A stretch of DNA of 64,000 bases from Pigmentiphaga litoralis (GTDB lineage Bacteria > Pseudomonadota > Gammaproteobacteria > Burkholderiales > Burkholderiaceae_B), in the NCBI RefSeq assembly GCF_013408655.1, contig NZ_JACCBP010000001.1, positions 1,178,001-1,242,000 of the forward strand, in the 5' to 3' direction. This document shows positions 47,570 through 55,348 of this stretch, piece after piece (position 1 is the stretch's first letter; each line of letters begins with the position of its first letter). Made by a program: the position numbers and the translations under genes. The notes below the pieces were generated by a model. It had not been told where the DNA came from. It did no database searches and saw only the letters and a list, made by a program, of their open reading frames with translations.

Positions 47570-48401
47570 CAGCGACCTCCGCAGAAAGCCCCTGCCCATT
47601 CTTTCCATCGAGGGCGTGAGCAAACGTTTTTCGGTCGGCGGCAAGACCGTGCAAGCCCTGGCCTCGGTCGACCTGCGCATCGACAAGGGGGAATTCGTGT
47701 GCCTGATCGGGGCCTCTGGCTGCGGCAAGTCCACCCTGCTGCGCATCATGGCCGGCTTCGAGACGACCTCGTCGGGCAAGGTCAGCATGTATGGCGCACC
47801 GATTACCGGCCCCGGCCCGGAACGAGGCATGGTCTTCCAGGACTACGGCCTGTTCCCGTGGCTGACCGTGAAAGAAAATATCGGCTTCGGCCCCAAACAG
47901 CGGCATCTGCCCAAGGCAAAACTGGACGAGATCGCCGCGCATTACACCGACATGGTGGGCCTGTCGGCCTTTGCCGATTACTACCCGGGCCAGTTGTCGG
48001 GTGGGATGAAGCAGCGCGTGGCCATCGCGCGCGTGCTGGCCAATGATTGCGAAGTGCTGTTGATGGACGAGCCCTTCGGCGCGCTGGATGCGCTGACGCG
48101 CGAAAAGCTGCAACAGGACTTGCTGGAGATCTGGGCACGGACGAAAGTGACGGTGGTGTTCGTGACGCATGCCGTCGAAGAAGCGGTGCTGATGTCCGAC
48201 CGGGTGGTCGTCATGACAGCCGGACCGGGCCGCATCGAAGAGGACATTCCCCTGCTGCTGCCGCGGCCGCGTGAGGTGTCCGAACCGGGCTTCAATGACG
48301 TCAGGCGCAGCATTACGCAGCGCCTGAGCAGCCATGTGGCGTCGAAGGCGCCGGTGGTGGTGCAAGCCGGCGTTGCGGTGCCGGCCGGGGTGACGTCATG
48401 A
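47562..48401 (+). CDS. ABC transporter ATP-binding protein (NitT/TauT family)
   Basis: This 279-residue ATPase has Walker A GASGCGKSTLLR (about 48), Q-loop FQDYGLFPWLTV, signature LSGGMKQRVAIARVL, Walker B VLLMDEPFGALD and switch His in FVTHAVEEAVLMSDR. It overlaps the permease gene by 8 bases and the hydrolase gene by 4, so all four proteins of this operon should be made together. Confidence 0.95.
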   Translation: MSDSDLRRKPLPILSIEGVSKRFSVGGKTVQALASVDLRIDKGEFVCLIGASGCGKSTLLRIMAGFETTSSGKVSMYGAPITGPGPERGMVFQDYGLFPWLTVKENIGFGPKQRHLPKAKLDEIAAHYTDMVGLSAFADYYPGQLSGGMKQRVAIARVLANDCEVLLMDEPFGALDALTREKLQQDLLEIWARTKVTVVFVTHAVEEAVLMSDRVVVMTAGPGRIEEDIPLLLPRPREVSEPGFNDVRRSITQRLSSHVASKAPVVVQAGVAVPAGVTS

Positions 48402-49219
48402 GCGCGATCTACCGGGGAATGACGCGGGCGCAGCTGGACGCGGCGTATGACAACAGCAAGGGCGTGGCGAACAGCAGTGTGCTGATGGCCGATCTGGACC
48501 GGCGCAGCGCGGAACTGCGCGCCGCCTATCCGGATTACCTGAACCTGGCCTACGGCCCGGCGCCGCGCAACCGGATCGACTACTTTGCGTCGGGCCGGCC
48601 GGGTCCGCTGCTGGTTTTCATCCATGGCGGCTATTGGCAGATGCGCCACAAGGATACGTTCAGTGCACTGGCGGCCGGGCCGTTGGCGCACGGGATGCAT
48701 GTGGCGATGGTGGGCTACACCCTGGCGCCGGACGCGACGCTGGCGCAGATTGTGGACGAGTGCCGGCGGGCGGTGGCGTGGCTGGGGGATCATGCGCCGA
48801 CGTTTGGGGGCGATGCGGAACATATGATCGTGTCGGGATGGTCGGCGGGGGGGCATCTGGCGGCGATGTGCCTGGATGAGCCGGGGGTGCACAGCGCACT
48901 GGCGATCAGTGGCATTTATGATCTTGAGCCGGTGCGGATGAATTATCTGAATGACAAGTTGGGGCTGACGCCGGCGGATGAACGGGCACTGAGTCCGCTG
49001 CATTTGCCGTTGAGTCCGAAGTCGCTGGTGTTGGCGTATGGCGGGGCGGAGTTGCCGGAACTGCAGCGCCAGTCGGAGGTGTTCGAGGCGGCGCGGGCGC
49101 ATTTGCCGGGGCATATTGCGTGTTTGCCTGGGTTGAATCATTTTACGATTCTTGATGAGTTGGTGAGTCCTACGGGGGCGTTGACGCGGAAGGTTCGGAA
49201 GTTGGCGGCTTTGATTTAG
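48398..49219 (+). CDS. Alpha/beta hydrolase, kynurenine-formamidase-like
   Basis: This 273-residue hydrolase has the oxyanion motif FIHGGYWQMRHKD (about 73), nucleophile elbow SGWSAGGHLAAM (about 148) and a catalytic His in GLNHFTILDEL (about 247). The HGGYW variant is typical of eukaryotic-type arylformamidases and related carboxylesterases. No signal peptide is present, so it acts in the cytoplasm, presumably on what the coupled ABC importer brings in; an N-formyl or ester substrate is plausible by analogy with formylaminopyrimidine salvage, but unproven. Codons become markedly G/T-rich toward the end, unlike the rest of the operon. Confidence 0.88.
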   Translation: MSAIYRGMTRAQLDAAYDNSKGVANSSVLMADLDRRSAELRAAYPDYLNLAYGPAPRNRIDYFASGRPGPLLVFIHGGYWQMRHKDTFSALAAGPLAHGMHVAMVGYTLAPDATLAQIVDECRRAVAWLGDHAPTFGGDAEHMIVSGWSAGGHLAAMCLDEPGVHSALAISGIYDLEPVRMNYLNDKLGLTPADERALSPLHLPLSPKSLVLAYGGAELPELQRQSEVFEAARAHLPGHIACLPGLNHFTILDELVSPTGALTRKVRKLAALI

Positions 49220-49288
49220 TTCTTGCTGGCGTTTTTTCTTGGTGCGTGTTGGGTTCTTGCTGGGGTGGGGGGTTTTTGCGCGGCCGCC

Positions 49289-49501
49289 GTGGGTAGTTGG
49301 GTTGGGGGTCAGAGCTTGCTGGGGCCCGGCCTTCGCCGGTCCCCCGTGCCGGGAAGCCGAATCGGGGCGGACGCGCAAACTCGCGGCATCGACTGTCCCC
49401 CGGACAGTCGATAAGCATGCCGCTCAAACAGGCGCGCCCTTACCTCCCCGATTCAGCTTCCCAGCCCGGCGCAAGCAATTCCCCCCAACCCAACTACCCA
49501 C
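49289..49501. repeat. Nested long inverted repeat (cruciform-capable) after the hydrolase operon
   Basis: The 20 bases at 49289-49308 (GTGGGTAGTTGGGTTGGGGG) are perfectly complementary to 49482-49501. Inside, GGGAAGCCGAATCGGGG at 49351-49367 pairs with 49446-49462 with one mismatch. At the centre ATCGACTGTCC and GGACAGTCGAT (49388-49412) form an 11-base hairpin. No reading frame of substance is supported; there is no T-run, so a plain terminator is unlikely. Confidence 0.9.
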
Positions 49502-49567
49502 GCCGGCCTTTTTTGGTGCAAACCTCCTTGCGTCTGGGAGCGTCTTGGCGCTGGCATTTGTTTTGTA

Positions 49568-49852
49568 GTGCGACCGTGTCCAGCCGATGCGGTAGCGAGA
49601 GGCAGGGACGGCGGGCTCCCAACCAGCAACTCTTCCGCAAGCCCCACCGCCCCTTAAATTCCCCCTACCCCACCCAACTTGGCGGTGCGACCTTGTCCAG
49701 CCGATGCGGTAGCGAGCGGCAGGGACGGTGCGGGGAGTCGCATTGCGAGGCTTTGCTAAGCCCAGGCCCGGCGTAGGCCGGGACCCAGCGAGCTCGGCCT
49801 TGCAATGCGACTCCCCGCGGCGGCCGGGCTCCCAACCAGCAAATCTTCCGCA
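49568..49852. repeat. Composite element: 44-base and 27-base direct repeats with an inner inverted repeat
   Basis: A 44-base block at 49568-49611 (starting GTGCGACCGTGTCC) recurs at 49685-49728 with two changes. A 27-base block at 49613-49639 (GGGCTCCCAACCAGCAAC and on) recurs at 49826-49852 with one change. Between the second copies, CGGGGAGTCGCATTGC (49731-49746) is complementary to 49802-49817. With the preceding inverted repeat it fills the 701-base gap between the hydrolase and methyltransferase genes; the remaining parts hold only C- or G-rich filler. Confidence 0.9.
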
Positions 49853-49920
49853 CCCCCCACCCCTTCCCCCATCATCCCGTAAAATCCCCCCTCTCAAAGC
49901 CACACCCCCACCCAAACTCC

Positions 49921-51075
49921 ATGCACGCCTCCTCACCCACCCTCATCTGGCAGGAATCCGACGAAGCGCATACCGCGCGGTGGCGGTCCGAGGCGGGGAA
50001 TGTGCCGCCCAAGCGGGTGGTGGTGGCGGACGACACGACGCCAGCGGATACGGCGTACCGGTTGGCGTGTGAAGGCACGGCCTTGTTGTGGCGCGGGGAC
50101 TTTCAGAACGCGCGGCAGTTGCTGCAGGCCATGGGCCGGCGCATCGACCGGAAGCCGCGCAAGAAAGTGGCGGGGTCGCCAGCGGATGCGTTTCATGCGC
50201 ATCGTCAGGCCCAGGGGCAGCGGGCGCGCACCTTGGGCATGTTGCTGTTGCCCATGGATGGCGATTACGGGATTCCGCTGCGGCGTGCGCCGGACGTGCG
50301 GCTGGCGTGTCGCGAGGCGTATGGCGAGCCGGATGGGCAGCCGTCGGTGGTGTCCATGCGCGAAGTGCTGGGCCTGGTCGGCGCGCACGAATGGCGCAAG
50401 AAAGGCGTGCCGATTGCGGCGCTGGGCGATCGGATCCACCCCTGGTATGGCGTGTTCGCGCCAGTGCGCGGCGAATATATCCAGCTGGTCGATCGGGCGC
50501 CGCTGCCGTCCACGACGCTGGCGTTCGATATCGGGACGGGCACGGGCGTGCTGGCGGCGGTGTTGGCGCGGCGTGGGGTGCAGCGGGTCGTCGCGACCGA
50601 TCAGGATGCGCGGGCGTTGGCGTGCGCAACCGAGAATCTGACGCGGCTGGGGTTGGCGGCGCAGGTGGACGTGGTCGAGGCCGACCTGTTCCCCGCCGGC
50701 CAGGCGCCGCTGATTGTCTGCAATCCGCCGTGGGTGCCGGCGCGGCCAAGTTCGCCGATCGAATATGCCGTCTATGACCCCGAAAGCCGGATGTTGCGCG
50801 GCTTTCTGGCCGGGCTGCGGGCGCATCTGACGGCCGGGGGCGAAGGCTGGCTGATTCTGTCCGACCTGGCTGAACATCTGGGGCTGCGGTCGCGCGCCGA
50901 ATTGGACGGCTGGATTGCCGATGCCGGACTGACCGTGCTGGGACGCATCGACACCCGGCCGCAGCATGGCAAGGCGAGTGATCCGGACGACCCGCTGCAT
51001 GCCGCGCGGTCGGTGGAAGTGACGTCCTTGTGGCGGCTGGGCGCGGCCGCCGATGCTGCGCGACCGGCTGCCTGA
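49921..51075 (+). CDS. Class I SAM-dependent methyltransferase (PrmC/HemK-like)
   Basis: This 384-residue protein has an N-terminal helical domain of about 195 residues and a C-terminal Rossmann methyltransferase domain. The domain has motif I FDIGTGTGVLAAVLARRG (about 203), an acidic AdoMet-ribose residue in VVATDQDARAL and the NPPW motif (VCNPPWVPARP, about 262), which marks enzymes that methylate planar amide or exocyclic amino nitrogens, such as PrmC on glutamine or DNA/RNA N6-adenine enzymes. The actual target is unknown. It starts right after the repeat region. Confidence 0.87.
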   Translation: MHASSPTLIWQESDEAHTARWRSEAGNVPPKRVVVADDTTPADTAYRLACEGTALLWRGDFQNARQLLQAMGRRIDRKPRKKVAGSPADAFHAHRQAQGQRARTLGMLLLPMDGDYGIPLRRAPDVRLACREAYGEPDGQPSVVSMREVLGLVGAHEWRKKGVPIAALGDRIHPWYGVFAPVRGEYIQLVDRAPLPSTTLAFDIGTGTGVLAAVLARRGVQRVVATDQDARALACATENLTRLGLAAQVDVVEADLFPAGQAPLIVCNPPWVPARPSSPIEYAVYDPESRMLRGFLAGLRAHLTAGGEGWLILSDLAEHLGLRSRAELDGWIADAGLTVLGRIDTRPQHGKASDPDDPLHAARSVEVTSLWRLGAAADAARPAA

Positions 51076-51109
51076 TCGTGTCCCTTCGCGCCTTCTGCCG
51101 AGCCCGCCC

Positions 51110-51610
51110 ATGAAATATCTCGCTTCGTATTCGCCTGAATTGCTGGACCAGGTGCGTCAGTTGATCGAGCAGAATCGGCTGGGGGATTACCTGCAAAAAA
51201 AGTATCCGGAACGGCACGCAATCCAGACCGACAAGGCCTTGTACGAATATGTGCTGGACCTGAAGACGACCTATTTGCGCAGCGCGCCGCCGGTCCACAA
51301 GGTGGCCTATGACAGCAAGCTGGATGTAATCCATCGGGCGCTTGGTTTGCACACCGCGATATCTCGCGTGCAAGGCGGCAAGCTCAAGGCCAAGAAAGAA
51401 ATCAGGGTGGCGTCGGTATTCAAGGAAGGCCCGCCCGAATTCTTGCGGATGATCGCCGTACACGAACTGGCGCACCTGAAAGAGCATGATCACAACAAGG
51501 CGTTCTATCGGCTCTGCGACAGCATGCAGCCGGGGTACGCGCAGCTGGAATTTGATCTGCGGCTATACCTGACACATCGTGATCTGGTGGGCAAGACGCG
51601 CGCGGAATGA
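51110..51610 (+). CDS. YgjP-like (DUF45/M48-type) metallopeptidase
   Basis: This 166-residue protein has the zinc motif HELAHLKEHDHNKAFY (HExxH plus downstream His and acidic residue; about 121-136), as in the YgjP/WLM families. The N-terminal half includes VRQLIEQNRLGDYLQKKYPE. The ATG at 51110 is chosen because upstream sequence is unrelated. It is encoded 34 bases after the methyltransferase gene and may share its transcript. The substrate is unknown. Confidence 0.85.
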   Translation: MKYLASYSPELLDQVRQLIEQNRLGDYLQKKYPERHAIQTDKALYEYVLDLKTTYLRSAPPVHKVAYDSKLDVIHRALGLHTAISRVQGGKLKAKKEIRVASVFKEGPPEFLRMIAVHELAHLKEHDHNKAFYRLCDSMQPGYAQLEFDLRLYLTHRDLVGKTRAE

Positions 51611-51695
51611 AGCGCTGCGGTGATTGCGCAATGACGAATGCGGGTACGAGTGCGGTACAAGTGCTGATGCCGACGCGTTATGTCCGCCGCACTGG

Positions 51696-52298
51696 CTAGG
51701 TCGCGCGCTTGATCTGCTCCGCCAGTTGCACCCGACCGCGCGTCAGATCGCTCACCATCGCCGCCCATGTGGCCGCCCGTTCACGCGGCAGGCGCACTTG
51801 CCACACGGCGCCTTCACCCGTGAAATTTTCCGCTTCCAGTTCCGCCGCATGCTCACGCAGCCGCGCGCGCAGCACGGGCATCTCGGCAAAGGTGCAGGCC
51901 AGGGTCAACACGATCTGGTCGACGATGGCAACCTTGGTGGCCAGCCGCAGGCAGGTTGCCGCGCAGCCGCCGTATGCGCGCATGAGTCCGCCCGCGCCAA
52001 GCAGGATGCCGCCGAACCAGCGCGTGACGACGACCACGACCCGATCGCATTCCTGACCTTCGATGGCCGCCAGGATGGGGCGGCCGGCGGTGCCGCCCGG
52101 TTCGCCGGCATCGTGAAAACGGTAGGCCGATCCGATGCGCCAGGCCCAGCAGTTATGGTTGGCCGTGGCATCCGAATGCGCGGCGATGAAGGCCATGGCG
52201 GCGTCGGGCGTGGTGACCGGCGCGGCTTGGGCAATGAACCGGCTTTTGCGGATCTCTTCGCGGTGGGTAGCGATGTCGGCCAGGGTGTATACGGGCAT
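51696..52298 (-). CDS. YigZ/IMPACT family protein
   Basis: This 200-residue protein has the IMPACT N-terminal domain, with KSRFIAQAAPV, NCWAWRI, RFHDAGEPGGTAGRPIL (about 71) and VVVVTRWFGGILLGAGGL, followed by a C-terminal domain of the elongation factor G domain V-like kind. The family's role is unclear; links to ribosome-related regulation are proposed from the eukaryotic IMPACT homologue. The frame extends ten residues upstream, but the ATG at 52298 giving MPVYTLAD matches the family. Confidence 0.92.
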   Translation of the reverse strand: MPVYTLADIATHREEIRKSRFIAQAAPVTTPDAAMAFIAAHSDATANHNCWAWRIGSAYRFHDAGEPGGTAGRPILAAIEGQECDRVVVVVTRWFGGILLGAGGLMRAYGGCAATCLRLATKVAIVDQIVLTLACTFAEMPVLRARLREHAAELEAENFTGEGAVWQVRLPRERAATWAAMVSDLTRGRVQLAEQIKRAT

Positions 52299-52329
52299 GC
52301 AGCGCCTGCTAAAAATGCATGCCGTCATT

Positions 52330-52357
52330 TTGACACAGCCAAAATTTCTGCTATAGT
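52330..52357 (+). promoter_or_regulatory. Promoter of tRNA-Asn copy 2
   Basis: TTGACA at 52330-52335 and TATAGT at 52352-52357 are 16 bases apart, 12 bases before the tRNA: a strong sigma-70 promoter. Confidence 0.88.
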
Positions 52358-52369
52358 TGCGGTCTCAAT

Positions 52370-52445
52370 TCCCTGATAGCTCAGTCGGTAGAGCGACGGA
52401 CTGTTAATCCGCAGGTCCCTGGTTCGAGTCCAGGTCGGGGAGCCA
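52370..52445 (+). tRNA. tRNA-Asn (GTT), copy 2
   Basis: This 76-base tRNA is identical to the copy at 39147-39222, including the encoded CCA and the few flanking bases on each side. The anticodon is GTT. The orientation is the same; the two copies lie 13.2 kb apart. Confidence 0.97.
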
Positions 52446-52512
52446 GAATGACAGGCCGCAGGCGGTATGTGTTCAGCAAAACTTTTGCCAGGACATGCCA
52501 CTGCAGCCGAAG

Positions 52513-52552
52513 AAAAAAGCACTTGTGTCCTAGCGGGCCAGGTGCTTTTTTT
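52513..52552 (+). terminator. Intrinsic terminator after tRNA-Asn copy 2
   Basis: GCACTTG and CAGGTGC (one G-T pair), extended by A/T pairs, form a stem around a 13-base loop, followed by seven Ts. It lies 68 bases after the tRNA. Confidence 0.85.
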
Positions 52553-52621
52553 ATTGGCATGTTCAACCCTGAATCCTGCTGCCCCCCACGTTGGAATGCC
52601 CATGATGGAATGCCAGTGACG

Positions 52622-53557
52622 ATGCCCCGCCGCCGTTGCCTTGTCCTTCACCGATTTTCGGCCACGCATCTGGCCGAGATCGAAGCGAAGCTTGACGTCA
52701 TCTATGTGCCCGACACGTCGCAGCAGGCCGAGGCCATTGCGACCCACGGCAACGACATCGATATCGTGTTGACCATCGGCGCACGTGGACTGACGGCGGA
52801 CGAGATGGATGCGATGCCCAGGCTCGCGTTCATTTGCGCATTGGGCGCGGGCTACGAGCGGCTGGATGTGGACGCGGCACGCGCGCGGGGCATTGCGCTG
52901 GCCAACGGCGCGGGGGCGAATGATGCGTGCGTGGCCGATCATGCAATGGGACTCTTGCTTGCGGTGACTAGGCAGATTCCGCGGCTGGATCAGCGCGTGC
53001 GTGAAGGCGGCTGGCGCGAAGGTCTTCCACCGCCGGCAAGCATTTACGGCAAGCGCCTTGGCATCATCGGGCTGGGCACGATAGGCCGGCAGATCGCGCG
53101 GCGCGCAGCGGGCTTTGATCTTGCCATCGGCTATCACAACCGGCGTCAGCTTCCGGATGTCGACCACACCTACTTTGATTCTGCAACGGCGCTGGCGCAG
53201 TGGGCCGACATGCTGATCGTGGCCACGCCGGGTGGCGCGGACACGCGGCACATCGTCAACGCCGACGTCTTGCAGGCCCTGGGGCCGCGCGGCTACCTGG
53301 TCAACATCGCGCGTGGCAGTGTGGTCGATACCGCTGCCATGGCCCAAGCCTTGCGGGATGGCGCGATCGCGGGGGCGGGTCTGGACGTGTACGAAAGCGA
53401 GCCCGATGCGCCGGCCGACCTGATCGGTCTGCACAACGTGGTGCTGACGCCGCATGTGGCGGGCGCGTCGCCGGAAGCGATCGCGGCGACCGTGGCGTCC
53501 TTCCTGGATAACGCCGAACGGCAGGCTGCCGGGCAGCCGCTGCGCACGCCGATATGA
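52622..53557 (+). CDS. D-isomer-specific 2-hydroxyacid dehydrogenase
   Basis: This roughly 311-residue NAD(P)-dependent enzyme is of the glyoxylate/hydroxypyruvate reductase type. It has the nucleotide-binding GLGTIGRQIARRA (about 152), substrate and catalytic residues in VNIARGSVVDTAAM (Arg), the acid Glu in YESEPDAPADLI and the catalytic His in LTPHVAGASPEA. The start is uncertain: ATGs at 52559, 52610 and 52622 share the frame; the last begins just before homology-like sequence. An IclR regulator follows 58 bases later. Confidence 0.92.
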   Translation: MPRRRCLVLHRFSATHLAEIEAKLDVIYVPDTSQQAEAIATHGNDIDIVLTIGARGLTADEMDAMPRLAFICALGAGYERLDVDAARARGIALANGAGANDACVADHAMGLLLAVTRQIPRLDQRVREGGWREGLPPPASIYGKRLGIIGLGTIGRQIARRAAGFDLAIGYHNRRQLPDVDHTYFDSATALAQWADMLIVATPGGADTRHIVNADVLQALGPRGYLVNIARGSVVDTAAMAQALRDGAIAGAGLDVYESEPDAPADLIGLHNVVLTPHVAGASPEAIAATVASFLDNAERQAAGQPLRTPI

Positions 53558-53615
53558 CACAGTGCAGTACGACACATGGCAGTTGCCGGATACCGTGCCA
53601 TCACGATCTTGCGCC

Positions 53616-54404
53616 ATGAACAGCCTGGAAAAAATGCTGTCGTTGATCGACATCGTCGAAGCCGCTGGCGGCCTTGATGCCGACGCCTTGCTGGCGCGCT
53701 CAGGCTTGCCGCGCAGCACCTTGTACCGCTACCTGAAAGTGCTGGCCGAGGCCGGGTTGATCACGTCCTTGCCTGAACTGGGCTACACGTTGGGACCCCG
53801 CGTGGCCGAGCTCGATCACGCCATGCGCCTGCGCGATCCGCTGATCACCGCAAGCCGCCCGGTCATGCAGGACCTGGTGCGTGCAGTGCCCGGTATCGCC
53901 CTGCTCTGCCGCCGGTATCAGGACAAGGTCTTGTGCGTGCACCAGGAAGCTGGCACCGATGCCTTCCACAGCCATTACGAACGCGGCTATGCGCGGCCGC
54001 TGTTGAAGGGCGCCGCGTCGCGCATCATCCTGGCCTACACCCCCACGCGGACCGTGACGCGGCTGTATGCCGAACAACCCGAGGCCTTCGTGGATGCGGG
54101 CCTGGGTCACACGCTGGCCGACGTCAAGACACTGCTGGCACGCCTGCGGCGCACGCGATGCACGATATCCAGCGGCCAGGTCACGCCGGGCGTGACCGGG
54201 GTCGCAGCACCTATCCTGGATGGCGCGGGCAACTGCCTGGGCAGCCTGAGCCTGACCCTCGCGCGGCCGCATTTGTCCGACGACGAACGGCTGACCATCG
54301 GCGAGCGCGTCATGTTCTGCGCCAGCGCCGTCAGCCAGGCGCTGCGTTTCCCGCCGCCTGGGCCGGACGCCATCGGGTCGTCAACACCCGTTTTGAAACT
54401 GTGA
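53616..54404 (+). CDS. IclR-family transcriptional regulator
   Basis: This 262-residue protein has an N-terminal winged helix (EKMLSLIDIVEAAGGL, then SGLPRSTLYRYLKVLAEAGLI) and a C-terminal effector domain (about 80-250) with GVTGVAAPILDGAGNCLGSLSL. It lies downstream of the 2-hydroxyacid dehydrogenase on the same strand and probably controls it. The effector is unknown. Confidence 0.9.
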   Translation: MNSLEKMLSLIDIVEAAGGLDADALLARSGLPRSTLYRYLKVLAEAGLITSLPELGYTLGPRVAELDHAMRLRDPLITASRPVMQDLVRAVPGIALLCRRYQDKVLCVHQEAGTDAFHSHYERGYARPLLKGAASRIILAYTPTRTVTRLYAEQPEAFVDAGLGHTLADVKTLLARLRRTRCTISSGQVTPGVTGVAAPILDGAGNCLGSLSLTLARPHLSDDERLTIGERVMFCASAVSQALRFPPPGPDAIGSSTPVLKL

Positions 54405-54409
54405 CAAAG

Positions 54410-54521
54410 TTATCCCCATATCCTGTGGACAAGCTTGGGGACAGCTGGCTCAACCGCTCGCGCAAGCCGCATGAAATGGGCCTCCAAAACACATCGAACA
54501 AAAAAAGGGCACTGTGGATAC
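54410..54521. other. Three DnaA-box-like sites upstream of rnhA
   Basis: TTATCCCCA (54410-54418), TGTGGACAA (54424-54432, inverted) and TGTGGATAC (54513-54521, inverted) each differ by one base from the DnaA box TTATCCACA or its complement. They lie in the 248-base gap before rnhA, which also holds an A-rich stretch at 54485-54506. The replication origin genes are not nearby. Confidence 0.45.
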
Positions 54522-54652
54522 TGCGTAACAGGCCTAGCACAAAATCGGGCGATGTGCCCCGGCGCTATCCCCGATTGCCGGCTTGACACCGCCCTGCCCC
54601 GGCCCTTAAGGTTCCGACCCCTGAGGTCCCTCCTGCTCCAAAGCGAATTGCC

Positions 54653-55336
54653 ATGATCGTCTGGTTGAAAGTCCCGTTTGCCGAGAAAGACCAAGCCAAG
54701 GCGCTCGGCGCCCGCTGGAATCCCGCGCAAAAAAAGTGGTACGTCAAGGACGTGGCCGACCTGTCGCCGTTTGAAGCGTGGATGACCGAGCAGCCGGCTG
54801 CCGTGCCCGATGCGCCCCCGCCATCAACCGATGCGCCCACGTCGGGCGTGGCCATCTATTGCGATGGCGCATGCCGTGGCAACCCGGGCGGTCCGGGGGG
54901 ATGGGGCGCGTGGATCCAGACGCCTGACAAGGCCGTCGAAATCTATGGCGGAGCACCCGACACGACCAACAACCGCATGGAACTCACGGCGGCGATCGAA
55001 GCCCTGCGCTGGGTCTTGGAGCCGACCGACATCGTCGTCTACACGGACTCGCAGTACGTGGTGAAGGGCATGACCGAGTGGCGCCATGGCTGGGTCAAGA
55101 AGAACTGGAAGGACGTGAAGAATCCTGAGCTCTGGAAGACGCTGATCGATGCCGCGCAGCGTCACAAGGTCAGCTTCCGATGGGTGCGTGGCCACAACGG
55201 CCATGCCGGCAACGAACGCGCCGACGCGCTGGCCAATGAAGGGCTGGAGCACGCCAAACGCACGGGCGCCGTCACGGGCGTAATCCGCGAATTGCCGCTG
55301 CCCGCCGCGCGCGACGTGCTGGCCGCGGCAGGCTGA
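54653..55336 (+). CDS. rnhA: Ribonuclease HI with N-terminal DUF5710 domain
   Basis: This 227-residue protein has RNase HI, which removes RNA from RNA-DNA hybrids, at about 65-210 with the four catalytic acids: [30 protein letters not shown] and ERADALAN. The handle region [18 protein letters not shown] is present. Residues 1-45 ([20 protein letters not shown], then KKWYV) form a DUF5710-like module that bacterial RNase HI normally lacks; a Pro-rich linker joins the two. The module recurs in DNA-processing proteins such as primases and helicases and may add nucleic-acid or protein contacts. Confidence 0.92.
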   Translation: MIVWLKVPFAEKDQAKALGARWNPAQKKWYVKDVADLSPFEAWMTEQPAAVPDAPPPSTDAPTSGVAIYCDGACRGNPGGPGGWGAWIQTPDKAVEIYGGAPDTTNNRMELTAAIEALRWVLEPTDIVVYTDSQYVVKGMTEWRHGWVKKNWKDVKNPELWKTLIDAAQRHKVSFRWVRGHNGHAGNERADALANEGLEHAKRTGAVTGVIRELPLPAARDVLAAAG

Positions 55337-55348
55337 TCGGACCCGGGT

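Noticed and set aside
49223..49776. Small coding frames in the 701-base repeat region
   Set aside because: The frames are short, overlap repeats in all directions and have no ribosome sites or family resemblance.
39147..52445. Genomic island bounded by duplicated tRNA-Asn attachment sites
   Set aside because: Both tRNAs are complete with their own promoters, no integrase is present, and the interval holds core genes such as fabA and sco.
54410..54521. Chromosomal replication origin
   Set aside because: Only three imperfect DnaA boxes are present and the usual neighbours dnaA, dnaN, gyrB and rpmH are absent.
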